A stretch of DNA of 14,794 nucleotides, from positions 1 to 14,794 of the forward strand of contig JAZNRH010000011.1 of the NCBI GenBank assembly GCA_045590615.1, read 5' to 3'. Under the pieces are notes generated by a model. The model did not search any database, had not been told where the DNA came from, and was given only the letters and a program-made list of their open reading frames with translations. The position numbers and the translations under genes are program-made. This document shows, piece by piece, positions 1 to 7,554 of the stretch (positions are counted from its first letter, which is position 1; each line of letters begins with the position of its first letter). This DNA comes from RGIG6353 sp045590615. GTDB lineage: Bacteria > Bacillota > Clostridia > Oscillospirales > SIG627.

Positions 1-162
1 TCTTAACTCGAGCTTTGTAGCTCTTTTTACTTTGTTTCTGGTTTGTTTTCTTCTCTGGAATTTCCGAGACCTTTCTCTTTGTTCAGTTTATTCAACCTTA
101 CTTTGTACATGTCTCGTTGTTTAATTTTCAATGTCCAATTTTCGCCATCCCTCGTGGACAGC
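1..162 (-). other. 5' leader of a probable rRNA operon (partial, runs out of the window)
   Basis: This stretch lies downstream of two tandem leftward promoters and has no convincing reading frame. On the minus strand, positions 136-118 carry a boxA-like element, ACATTGAAAATTAAACA, close to the TTTGAAAACTAAACA-type sequence found in rRNA leaders of Bacillota, where Nus factors load for antitermination. A short hairpin (GAGCT/AGCTC, 10-23) lies near the left edge. The likely +1 is a G at 162, seven bases past the -10 box. The 16S gene itself is not in the window; its presence to the left is inferred from the promoter and leader layout. Confidence 0.6.
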
Positions 163-168
163 TTTGTT

Positions 169-197
169 AGTATAGCACAACCTTCTCCCTTTGTCAA
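169..197 (-). promoter_or_regulatory. Leftward sigma-A promoter, proximal of a tandem rrn-type pair
   Basis: On the minus strand the -35 is TTGACA (192-197, perfect) and the -10 is TATACT (169-174, 5 of 6), with 17 bp between and TGC just before the -10 (extended -10). Upstream, 200-230 is rich in A and T tracts, like an UP element. It shares TATTGACAAAGGG with the second promoter 93 bp upstream. Paired strong promoters about 90 bp apart are typical of Bacillus rRNA operons. Confidence 0.8.
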
Positions 198-234
198 TAC
201 CTTTTTTAAGTTTTTTCAAAAAAATTTGGTTGTC

Positions 235-254
235 CTCCCCTTCTTTTTGGGGAG
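235..254 (-). other. Small hairpin between the two tandem promoters
   Basis: CTCCCC (235-240) and GGGGAG (249-254) form a perfect 6-bp stem around an 8-base loop. On the minus strand it sits just after the distal promoter's expected start and before the A/T tracts of the proximal promoter. A T run follows about 11 bases after the stem, too far for a standard intrinsic terminator. It could slow or attenuate transcripts from the helicase operon or the distal promoter, but that is inference. Confidence 0.35.
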
Positions 255-261
255 TGCATTT

Positions 262-290
262 ATACTACCACTTTTTTACCCCTTTGTCAA
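262..290 (-). promoter_or_regulatory. Leftward sigma-A promoter, distal of a tandem rrn-type pair
   Basis: On the minus strand the -35 is TTGACA (285-290, perfect) and the -10 is TAGTAT (262-267, 4 of 6), with a 17-bp spacer. The -35 begins only 6 bases after the helicase stop codon. It shares 13 bases (280-292) with the proximal promoter (187-199), which suggests an ancestral duplication or common selection. It is weaker at the -10 than the proximal copy. Confidence 0.65.
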
Positions 291-296
291 TATAAA

Positions 297-2639
297 TTAC
301 TCAATTTTCCAAAAATCACAAAGATTTTCGTGAATTGAATTATTGTCCTTAACCTTCTTTATATTATGCCAGCTCGACGGAAGTGTTTCTATATTCTCTT
401 CTGTCAAAAACCTGTCGTCTATAATGAGCAGATATCCCTTATCGCTCTCGCTTCTTATTACCCTGCCACCTGCCTGAAATACCTTATTAAGTCCCGGATA
501 GTGATATGCAAATTTTTCTCCGTCAAAGAAGAGGTCGCTGAAATACTGTGAAATCAGTGAGCTCTTTCTGCTCGGTGGCAAAGAACCAAGTCCAACAACG
601 GTTGCGCCCGACAGCTTCTCACCAACAAGGTCAATTCCCTCTGAAAAAACACCTCCCAAAACTGCAAACGCATATAACGTAGAAGTTGGATTTGGTGTGA
701 AGGAAGAAATAAAGTTGTCTCTTTCGGTGTCATTCATTGTCTTACTCTGATATATAACCCTTTGATCAGGAAACATACTCGTAAAGACATTTACTGCAAG
801 CTGCATATATTGATACGAAGGAAAGAAGGCTATGTAATTTCCACATTTTGCTCTGCCTGCAGTATAAATTGCACGTACAACATCCTCAATCGTTGCCTCT
901 CTGTCTGAAAACTTTGTACTGAGTGGATAGCCAAGCACAAGCAAATTATGATAATCAAATGGCGATGGTATTGAAACGTAGGCATCGTTTTTTCTTGCAC
1001 CGAGCATATATTTATAGTATTCCTCGGGAAACAAAGTTGCTGAAAAAAGTATCAGACTACCAAGCTTCTTCGAGCTTTCAAGCAGGTGTACCGAAGTATC
1101 AACCATAAATATTTCGGGGTTTCCGAAATCGTTATAAAATGCGATATATCGGGAGCTTCTCAGAGTCAATATATCAACGAACGCCTTCAAGCTCTCGGTA
1201 AGCTGTAAAAGCTCGAAGGTGTTTATTTCTAAGTTTTCCTCTTTCGCTTCAAAATATTCCTGAAATTCAGAAAAAAGAAGATTAATTTCCCGTTCGAAGC
1301 TGTCAAGCGATTGTGACGACATTGGCTCACATGCAAATCCGGAATCCTCTGTGTCATCATTTATAAAAGTCAAAAATCCATTGATAGCCTTATTGAGAGC
1401 ACAGCCTTTGTCAAGCTTATCGGCAAGCTCCTTTAGCTTTTCAAGCTTAATTTCTGCAGAATTTATTCCTCTTAATCTGTCAATCAGGTTGTGCGCCTCG
1501 TCCACAAGGATTGCATCGTTGCCCGAAAAAACCGACGAGATTTTTGATGAAACAACAGGGTCAAAAACATAGTTATAATCACAGACTATCAAATCTGCAA
1601 AAACGCTCAATTCCATTTCGAGTATAAACGGGCAAACGTTATGCCGTTGAGCTGCCTCGGATATTATATCTATGGTATAGATTTTGTGCTTTGACGCTAT
1701 TTCAAACACTGCCGTCATTACCCTATCGTGATGGCCTTGGGGATAGTGACAATTCCGGGGCGAGCAAGGTCTCTTGTCACAAAGTCTGGTCTTTGCGCTT
1801 ACGTATAAAACTGTGAGGGTATAACCCGACTCATTAAAAAGCCTGATTGCATCGGCTACAGACGTGTTACCGGAATTCTTTGCAGTAAGGTAGAACACCT
1901 TGTCGCAGAGTCCTTTTGACTGAGCTTTTATTGCAGGATAGAGTGTAGCCATCGTCTTGCCAAGCCCTGTAGGTGCATTTATGATGACGTTGTTTTTATT
2001 TTTGATTGAAGCATATACTTCCTTTGATATATCCCTTTGTCCGTCTCTGACGGAAGGAAAGGGAAATTTTGCTTCTGAATTTTTGTGGTTTCGTTCCTTT
2101 GTGTGTGGGAGAATAATCGATATATAGGTGGATAAGCCGGAAAGAGCAGTCTTAAAAAACTGCTCAAGCTCGGCGTATGAATATTCATAGCTATGTATTC
2201 TTTTTTCGAGTGTCTCGGTATGAAAAACGCAAACTCTTACCGTCAGTTTATTGAGGGAACGCTTGTTTGCAAGAATGAAAGCCAAGCATTTCGCCTCGCT
2301 CAGCCAATCCGATATAAAGCTCTCGTTTGCAAGCTTTACGGGATAGCGCATAGACTTTACTACGTCAACGGTATATTCTCCGTGGTTTTCTGAAATTGCA
2401 GTTTTGCCAAAAAGCTCAACACTTACCCCGTTCAAATTAAGCGAGCAGGATAAATTGATATCAGGGTAATAGTTATTACCGAGCGCTTCCTCTTCTCTTT
2501 TAACTACGCTCAAAGCAAAATCCGACGGGTCCTTGAGTGCGTTGTCAAACTTTGAAAATCGCTCTCTTTTGCGACATGTCAAAAAAACGAGCTCAGAAAC
2601 ACTGATATTAATTTTTTCGGTCTGAACAGCGATTTTCAT
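297..2639 (-). CDS. XPD/DinG-type Fe-S superfamily 2 DNA helicase
   Basis: A 780-residue ATP-dependent helicase of the XPD/Rad3/DinG group, which unwinds DNA 5' to 3' in repair and in removing R-loops or other structures. Walker A is APTGLGKT (Lys228) and Walker B is DEAH (380-383). Between them lie Cys287, Cys292, Cys297 and Cys336, placed as the four ligands of the 4Fe-4S cluster typical of this group. The C-terminal helicase half has an SATLFP motif, and QAGGRVIRSESD is motif VI with its arginines. There is no N-terminal exonuclease domain like that of Bacillus DinG; the first 190 or so residues instead resemble the beta-rich N-terminus of bacterial XPD-like proteins. AAGGAG lies 5 bases before the ATG. 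It is the last gene of the leftward run, 9 bases after the DUF4838-like gene, and rrn-type promoters start right after it. The subgroup and in vivo substrate are uncertain. Confidence 0.9.
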   Translation of the reverse strand: MKIAVQTEKINISVSELVFLTCRKRERFSKFDNALKDPSDFALSVVKREEEALGNNYYPDINLSCSLNLNGVSVELFGKTAISENHGEYTVDVVKSMRYPVKLANESFISDWLSEAKCLAFILANKRSLNKLTVRVCVFHTETLEKRIHSYEYSYAELEQFFKTALSGLSTYISIILPHTKERNHKNSEAKFPFPSVRDGQRDISKEVYASIKNKNNVIINAPTGLGKTMATLYPAIKAQSKGLCDKVFYLTAKNSGNTSVADAIRLFNESGYTLTVLYVSAKTRLCDKRPCSPRNCHYPQGHHDRVMTAVFEIASKHKIYTIDIISEAAQRHNVCPFILEMELSVFADLIVCDYNYVFDPVVSSKISSVFSGNDAILVDEAHNLIDRLRGINSAEIKLEKLKELADKLDKGCALNKAINGFLTFINDDTEDSGFACEPMSSQSLDSFEREINLLFSEFQEYFEAKEENLEINTFELLQLTESLKAFVDILTLRSSRYIAFYNDFGNPEIFMVDTSVHLLESSKKLGSLILFSATLFPEEYYKYMLGARKNDAYVSIPSPFDYHNLLVLGYPLSTKFSDREATIEDVVRAIYTAGRAKCGNYIAFFPSYQYMQLAVNVFTSMFPDQRVIYQSKTMNDTERDNFISSFTPNPTSTLYAFAVLGGVFSEGIDLVGEKLSGATVVGLGSLPPSRKSSLISQYFSDLFFDGEKFAYHYPGLNKVFQAGGRVIRSESDKGYLLIIDDRFLTEENIETLPSSWHNIKKVKDNNSIHENLCDFWKIE

Positions 2640-2648
2640 AATAGCTCC

Positions 2649-4034
2649 TTATATTTTTTCTGCCTTTTCCACAAGCTCAAGTACAAGCTTTTTGCATACC
2701 TCAACGGGATTTACGTTAAGTGGTATATTCTCCATATAGTCCCAAAGCTTAGAGGTATTTGCAAAAGCTTCTGCCTCGCATGAAAGATTATTGAATTTGA
2801 TAACTCCCCATCTTTTATACGACTCCAGTATGCAAAATCCTATAAACAAAGAGTCGAGAACGTCAGAATTATCAAACGCAAATTCAACGTAATCCCTGAG
2901 CGCCTCAATCGATTGCTCTGCCCAGAATCGTCGGTAGAGTTGAGCGCACCTGAGCTTGAATGGGTCTTGAATGTATCTTTCAAGCGGAAAGCTCATATCG
3001 TCGCAAAAGACACTCATTGGGGTTGTTTGCAACACTCTTTCTATTTCGGTTTCCTGATAGTCTACCGTCTCACCGTTTAATGCACGGGCTAAAATTTCAA
3101 ACATTTCGGCAAAGTTGAAATAGCCAGGCTCATAGGCTTCGTAGCAAACGCCCTGTACACCAAGCTTTTTGAAGGTTTCCAAATCCTTGAGATAGGTTGA
3201 GGTGGCATATTGGAAATTGCCAAAAAAGCTCTGCTTCATAGCATTCTCGTGTATGTAAACCTTATTGGGAAAAGCAGTAGTCCACTCGGTCAGCTTATAG
3301 AGATAATATTCGTTTATAGTAGTTGCCGTAATCGGCTCAATAGTCGTTGCGTGAGGTATTAAGCTTTTATTTATTCGGTCGGCTGTGCTACCAAGTGGGA
3401 AAGCGTTGTAACGGTAAAAGGTATCAAACATAATATTCGACATCTTTGAAAAGCTCTCGCTTTTACTCGGTATGCAATACCTTTTCACATACACATCTGT
3501 TTCAAACTTCAACTCGGGTTTTGTTTCCAAAACAGACTTTACAAATATATCTACAAACGGCTGCCACTTTTCGTGCTCCGGCAGGCTTCTGCATTTTTCA
3601 CACTTGCAGAAATTCTGTCCGTCGGCAGCTCTCATATGTACGTGCTTTATCTGTGGTGGCAGAGCTTCAAGCCATTTTTTTGCACCGTATTCAAAGGCTT
3701 CCAGACCTTCCTTTTCAAACGGGCACAGGTAAGTCTCGCACTCCAGAGTTTCGTTGAAGGTACTCCCGTCCTCACGCTTTGCAAACCATTTTTTGTTCCA
3801 TTCTACATAAGACAAAAAGGTCCTTGGTCCGAAGGTCATCAAAACTATTTCAACGTTAGCTTTTTCACACTCTTCGAGTATGATGTCCTTGAATTGTTTC
3901 CAGCCATAATCGTAATGGACTATTAGCGTATTCATATTCAAGGTTTTCATTCTTCTGATAAATCTTCTGAGCTGTTCGGGAGTATGTCTCAATATACTTT
4001 CACAAAGATTAAATCCTCTTACCTCAAATGACAT
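2649..4034 (-). CDS. DUF4838-like glycoside-hydrolase-type barrel protein
   Basis: A 461-residue protein without a signal peptide or membrane segment, so probably cytoplasmic. The N-terminal 330 or so residues alternate beta strands and helices as in a TIM barrel (for example LNMNTLIVHYDYGW, VEIVLMTFG). A CxCxxC motif (Cys143, Cys145, Cys148, inside NFCKCEKCRSL) resembles the cysteine-rich loop of DUF4838 proteins, which are related to alpha-glucuronidase and GH20-like barrels. The C-terminal part looks helical. I know of no proven substrate. I chose the ATG at 4034 rather than the one at 4046: the earlier ATG is fused to GGAGG, and that GGAGG sits 5 bases before 4034. It overlaps the upstream 147-aa gene by 11 bases, so the two are probably translationally coupled. 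Family assignment is from motif memory only. Confidence 0.65.
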   Translation of the reverse strand: MSFEVRGFNLCESILRHTPEQLRRFIRRMKTLNMNTLIVHYDYGWKQFKDIILEECEKANVEIVLMTFGPRTFLSYVEWNKKWFAKREDGSTFNETLECETYLCPFEKEGLEAFEYGAKKWLEALPPQIKHVHMRAADGQNFCKCEKCRSLPEHEKWQPFVDIFVKSVLETKPELKFETDVYVKRYCIPSKSESFSKMSNIMFDTFYRYNAFPLGSTADRINKSLIPHATTIEPITATTINEYYLYKLTEWTTAFPNKVYIHENAMKQSFFGNFQYATSTYLKDLETFKKLGVQGVCYEAYEPGYFNFAEMFEILARALNGETVDYQETEIERVLQTTPMSVFCDDMSFPLERYIQDPFKLRCAQLYRRFWAEQSIEALRDYVEFAFDNSDVLDSLFIGFCILESYKRWGVIKFNNLSCEAEAFANTSKLWDYMENIPLNVNPVEVCKKLVLELVEKAEKI

Positions 4035-4467
4035 GGCTACCTCCATTTTCGGACAAAAGCGTCAGCAACGCAACGACAAGATTATAATATATCCCACGAC
4101 TCGTATCAAAGCGCACCTTGAACTCACACGGTTCAATACTTTTGTCATAGAACAAAATGCGACGTCTGATGCAAGCAAGTGCGTTTTCGTCACCAATGCT
4201 TGAAAAGGTAACACTGTCAAGCGATTCCATCCCACAGGAAATCACGTTTCTTACCTTCTTTAAGCTGAGCACCTTTTCTGAATTCTCGCTGCCAAAAATA
4301 CATACCTCTATTTCTTTGTCGGTATAATCGGTAACGTCGCAATCACCACTCAGCACAAGCACGTCCACTTTTTCGGGAATGGGCGCAAACACTTCGTCAA
4401 AGCCCTCTACTCTGTCCTTTGTTATTTTTTTAAGCGTATCCTTACACGCTGCAAAGCAAATATTCAT
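4024..4467 (-). CDS. Hypothetical 147-aa protein
   Basis: I do not recognise a named family. It has an excellent ribosome site (AGGAGG, 8 bases before the ATG) and overlaps the next gene, so it is very likely expressed. The sequence alternates hydrophobic strands with loops: MNICFAACKD, VDVLVLSGDCDVTDY, EIEVCIFGSEN, VRNVISCGMESLDSVTFSSI, then a helical end. This looks like a Rossmann-like alpha/beta fold. The stretch ISCGMESLDSVTFSSIGDE recalls the start of Mur-ligase-like or nucleotide-binding proteins, but there is no Walker A loop. No signal peptide and no transmembrane helix is evident. Its coupling to the DUF4838-like gene suggests a shared task. A TATAAT hexamer (4492-4497, minus strand) lies upstream without a matching -35. 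Confidence 0.7.
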   Translation of the reverse strand: MNICFAACKDTLKKITKDRVEGFDEVFAPIPEKVDVLVLSGDCDVTDYTDKEIEVCIFGSENSEKVLSLKKVRNVISCGMESLDSVTFSSIGDENALACIRRRILFYDKSIEPCEFKVRFDTSRGIYYNLVVALLTLLSENGGSHVI

Positions 4468-4514
4468 TGGAATACCTCCTTTTCAAGAGATATTATATCC
4501 AATAAATTCAGATA

Positions 4515-5093
4515 TTACATCATTGAAAAAATCTTTTGCCAGACCTCATCCTTGCCCGTTCCTTTAAGGGCAGAAAACTCAATAATATCGGCGCTCGGAG
4601 AAATAAATTCGCAATTCTTTAGCTTCTCAAGAGCGATGGTTTTGTTCGTCTTGTTAAGTTTATCCGATTTTGTGGCAACAATAAAGTATGGCACATCATT
4701 GGCGTTCATCCAATCGAACATCATTATATCGTCTTTTGTCGGTCCGACCTTGAGGTCGATAAGCTGTACAATGCACCTTGCTTCTGCGCTCTCTATATAT
4801 CCGTTTACAAGCTCAGACCACTGTCTTTGCTCTGATGCAGAGCGCTTTGCATAGCCATATCCCGGAAGGTCCACAAGATAGATACTTTTATCGACCTTAT
4901 AATAATTTATAGTTATAGTTTTACCCGGCTGTGTGCTTACGCGAGCCAGATGCTTTCGGTTAATCAGCGTGTTGATTAACGAGCTTTTTCCCACGTTGGA
5001 GCGTCCTGAAAAAGCAAACTGTGGCAAGCCGTCGTGAATCAACTGCTTTGTCAGTCCTGCCGTAAGAGCAAGCTCTACGTTTGATGTGTTCAT
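4515..5093 (-). CDS. engB: Ribosome biogenesis GTPase EngB/YsxC
   Basis: A 192-residue GTPase of the TrmE-Era-EngA-EngB-Septin group that acts in late assembly of the 50S ribosomal subunit and is usually essential. G1 is GRSNVGKS (30-37), the G2 threonine lies near 59-61 in GKTIT, G3 is DLPG (75-78) within the family hallmark DLPGYGYA, G4 is TKSD (141-144) and G5 is SALKGTG (174-180). Length is normal for the family (about 190-200). AAAGGAG precedes the ATG. It starts 13 bases after lon ends; the lon-engB order is the same as in Bacillus subtilis (lonA-ysxC), which supports both calls. Confidence 0.97.
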   Translation of the reverse strand: MNTSNVELALTAGLTKQLIHDGLPQFAFSGRSNVGKSSLINTLINRKHLARVSTQPGKTITINYYKVDKSIYLVDLPGYGYAKRSASEQRQWSELVNGYIESAEARCIVQLIDLKVGPTKDDIMMFDWMNANDVPYFIVATKSDKLNKTNKTIALEKLKNCEFISPSADIIEFSALKGTGKDEVWQKIFSMM

Positions 5094-5106
5094 ATAAACT
5101 CCTTTA

Positions 5107-7425
5107 TCAATAGTCCAAGGCTATATTCAAGGCGTCACGGAAATTTGATACTCCGACGATATTAAGGCTGTTTTTAACTGCCTCGTCAACGTCGTCAAGG
5201 TCGTCAAGGTTATCAACGGGCACAATAACGGTTTTTATTCCGTTTGAATAAGCAGCCATGGTCTTTTCACGAAGCCCACCTATTGCAAGAACATCTCCTC
5301 TGAGAGTGATTTCTCCCGTCATTGCAACATTACTCTTTACAGGTATTCCCGTAAGCTCCGAAACGAGAGCTGTAGTTATGGTTACACCTGCACTTGGTCC
5401 GTCCTTTGGAACTGCACCCTCGGGCACGTGAATATGTATGTCCCGATTTTTATAAAACTCTAAGTTCTTAACACCGATTTCCTCAGCCTTTGAACGACAT
5501 ATACTAACGGCAAGCTTTGCCGACTCAATCATTACGTCACCGAGCGAGCCCGTAAGCTCAAGCTTTCCACTGCCTGCGAAGGTGGTTGCTTCAACCTCAA
5601 GCATTTCTCCACCAACCTGAGTCCACGCAAGTCCGTTAACTACGCCGATTCTTGACTTAGCCTGCTTTCTCTTGGGCTTTATTTTGGTTTTACCGATATA
5701 ATCGAGAAGCTCACCCTTACCAATTGAATAGCCGTCTGCCTTCTCGGTCACAACCTTCTTTGCAACGACTCTGCAAAGATGTGCTATTTCTCTTTCAAGG
5801 TTTCTCACGCCTGCTTCTTTGGTGTAACATTCAATGAGCTCCTTCAATGCCGAGTCGGAGATTGAAAGATTTTCCTTTTTAAGTCCATGTCTTTCCATCT
5901 GCTTGGGCAGAAGGTGTCTTTTTGCAATATGAAGCTTCTCGGTCATTGTATAGCTCGGAATTTCTATAACTTCCATTCTGTCCAAAAGTGGACGAGGTAT
6001 CGTGTCGGTTGTGTTTGCAGTAGCAATGAACATACATTGCGAAAGGTCAACCGGAAGCTCGACAAAATGGTCTCTGAACGCAACGTTCTGCTCAGAGTCA
6101 AGCACTTCAAGAAGAGCAGACGAAGGGTCGCCGTGAGCGTCCTTGGTGAGCTTATCTACCTCATCAAGCAAAAACAGTGGATTCATACTTCCCGATTGCT
6201 TCAAGGCAGATATAATTCTTCCCGGCATTGCGCCGACGTAGGTTTTTCTGTGGCCTCTTATGTCGGCTTCGTCACGAACGCCGCCAAGAGATGCTCTGAC
6301 GTAATTTCTGCCAAGAGCTTCGGCTATTGATTTTGCAATAGAGGTTTTTCCAACACCGGGAGGTCCTACGAGACAAAGAATTTGTCCTCCGAGATTTGAA
6401 GAAAGCTTCTTAACTGCGATAAACTCAAGAATTCTTTCCTTTACTTTCTCAAGTCCATAGTGGTCTCTGTCAAGTATTGCAGCTGCCTTTGCTACGCTGA
6501 GTCTGTCCTTGGTATACGAGCACCAAGGAATGTCAAGACAGGTTTCTATATAGTTACGAATAATAGTCGCCTCGGGTGTTCCGAGTGACATTCTCGCCAT
6601 TTTTGCATATTCCTTATCAAGCTTTGATGCAATTTCGGTTGGAAGAGGAGTTTCGTTGAGACGGATAAAGAGCTCGTCGTCGTTGTCTTCACCAAGCTCG
6701 GTCTGAATAACTCTCATCTGCTCGCGAAGGAAATTCTCCTTTTGTACTCCGACAAGCTTTGCCTGAACCTTCTCAAACAATTCCTTTTCAAAGCCGAGAT
6801 TTATTTTTTCCTCGGCAAAAATAGACTGCAAAAGCTCTATTCTGCGATACAGGTCGTATTCGGCAAGCAATTTAATCTTATCCTCTGTTTTATAGCAGAT
6901 ATACGAACCAACATAATCGCAAAGAATACTCGGATCCTCAACGTTTGCAATTATATCAAGAAACTCCTGAGGGGCTTTTTTGAAAAACTCATCATAATTC
7001 TTGATAAGCTTTTTCATAAGCCTTAAAGCCATCTGATAGCTCTTGGTATCAGTCTCTTCGATTTCACGTATTTCAACGTCACAATAAGGAATTTTGCCAA
7101 CGTAGCTGATGCTCTTGATTTCGGCACGGTCAACGCCTTCAACAAGAACAGTAAATTCCTCTTTTCCCTCTTTTCGGGTAATCTTTTCCCTTATACTTAC
7201 AAGGGTTGCGCTACGGTAAACACTATCAAGAGTAAGAGTCTCGGCTTCATCAATCAGGGTGGCTACAATCATTTGATGTGCGCCCTTATTCGCTTCTCTT
7301 ATAACCTTGACAACAGCCTTGTTATCAAGATCAAGGCTCGCCGTAACGTGAGGATATATTACAAAATCCTTCAATGCAATTACAGGCAACGTTGCCGTTT
7401 TTATTCTTTCTCTGTATATAGACAT
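5107..7425 (-). CDS. lon: ATP-dependent Lon protease (LonA)
   Basis: A 772-residue cytoplasmic LonA that degrades misfolded and regulatory proteins with ATP. Order: N-terminal substrate-binding domain (about 10-205, TLPVIALKDFVIYPH), coiled-coil linker, AAA+ module with Walker A GPPGVGKT (Lys360) and Walker B LLDEVDK, sensor region, then the serine-lysine protease domain. The catalytic dyad is Ser678 (PKDGPSAGVT) and Lys721 (GGLREKTMAA), within one residue of Escherichia coli Ser679/Lys722. I chose the ATG at 7425: a GTG nine bases earlier is part of the AGGTGA ribosome site that serves the ATG. Length is normal. It heads the leftward operon and is divergent from the spore-protein gene. No CIRCE or CtsR box is recognisable upstream. 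Confidence 0.97.
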   Translation of the reverse strand: MSIYRERIKTATLPVIALKDFVIYPHVTASLDLDNKAVVKVIREANKGAHQMIVATLIDEAETLTLDSVYRSATLVSIREKITRKEGKEEFTVLVEGVDRAEIKSISYVGKIPYCDVEIREIEETDTKSYQMALRLMKKLIKNYDEFFKKAPQEFLDIIANVEDPSILCDYVGSYICYKTEDKIKLLAEYDLYRRIELLQSIFAEEKINLGFEKELFEKVQAKLVGVQKENFLREQMRVIQTELGEDNDDELFIRLNETPLPTEIASKLDKEYAKMARMSLGTPEATIIRNYIETCLDIPWCSYTKDRLSVAKAAAILDRDHYGLEKVKERILEFIAVKKLSSNLGGQILCLVGPPGVGKTSIAKSIAEALGRNYVRASLGGVRDEADIRGHRKTYVGAMPGRIISALKQSGSMNPLFLLDEVDKLTKDAHGDPSSALLEVLDSEQNVAFRDHFVELPVDLSQCMFIATANTTDTIPRPLLDRMEVIEIPSYTMTEKLHIAKRHLLPKQMERHGLKKENLSISDSALKELIECYTKEAGVRNLEREIAHLCRVVAKKVVTEKADGYSIGKGELLDYIGKTKIKPKRKQAKSRIGVVNGLAWTQVGGEMLEVEATTFAGSGKLELTGSLGDVMIESAKLAVSICRSKAEEIGVKNLEFYKNRDIHIHVPEGAVPKDGPSAGVTITTALVSELTGIPVKSNVAMTGEITLRGDVLAIGGLREKTMAAYSNGIKTVIVPVDNLDDLDDVDEAVKNSLNIVGVSNFRDALNIALDY

Positions 7426-7493
7426 AAAAATCACCTAACAAATTAACAAAAATTAACAGTAATATTTTTTGGAATTCAACTAACAATAATATC

Positions 7494-7510
7494 GAAACCA
7501 AAAGGGTTTC
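7494..7510. other. Inverted repeat in the lon / spore-protein intergenic region
   Basis: GAAACC (7494-7499) and GGTTTC (7505-7510) form a perfect 6-bp inverted repeat around AAAAG. It is centred in the 129-bp region between divergent lon and the spore-protein gene. It overlaps a weak leftward promoter candidate for lon (TTGAAA at 7507-7512, TATTAT at 7486-7491, spacer only 15). It could be an operator or only a chance repeat. Confidence 0.3.
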
Positions 7511-7554
7511 AAATAAAACAATGAAAAGAATTTATTTTCACAAGGAGAATTAAC

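Noticed and set aside
10..27. GAGCT/AGCTC hairpin followed by TTTTT as a rightward terminator
   Set aside because: The stem is only 5 bp, no rightward gene is visible to its left, and it fits better as a structure in the leftward leader.
43..333. Rightward 96-aa open frame at the left edge
   Set aside because: It lies antisense to the tandem promoters, leader and helicase end, is Phe/Ser/Leu-rich as expected from T-rich DNA, and has no ribosome site.
5887..6330. Rightward 147-aa open frame inside lon
   Set aside because: It is antisense to the AAA+ region of lon, where all motifs read correctly on the other strand.
7513..7527. Shared 15-mer ATAAAACAATGAAAA upstream of the spore-protein gene and again near 14683-14697
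   Set aside because: It is low-complexity AT-rich sequence without matching flanks, so chance similarity is the best explanation.
7441..7545. Sigma-G promoter for the spore-protein gene
   Set aside because: Weak candidates such as GTAATA (7459-7464) with CAATAAT (7484-7490) have poor matches and wrong spacing, so no site is called although sigma-G control is expected.
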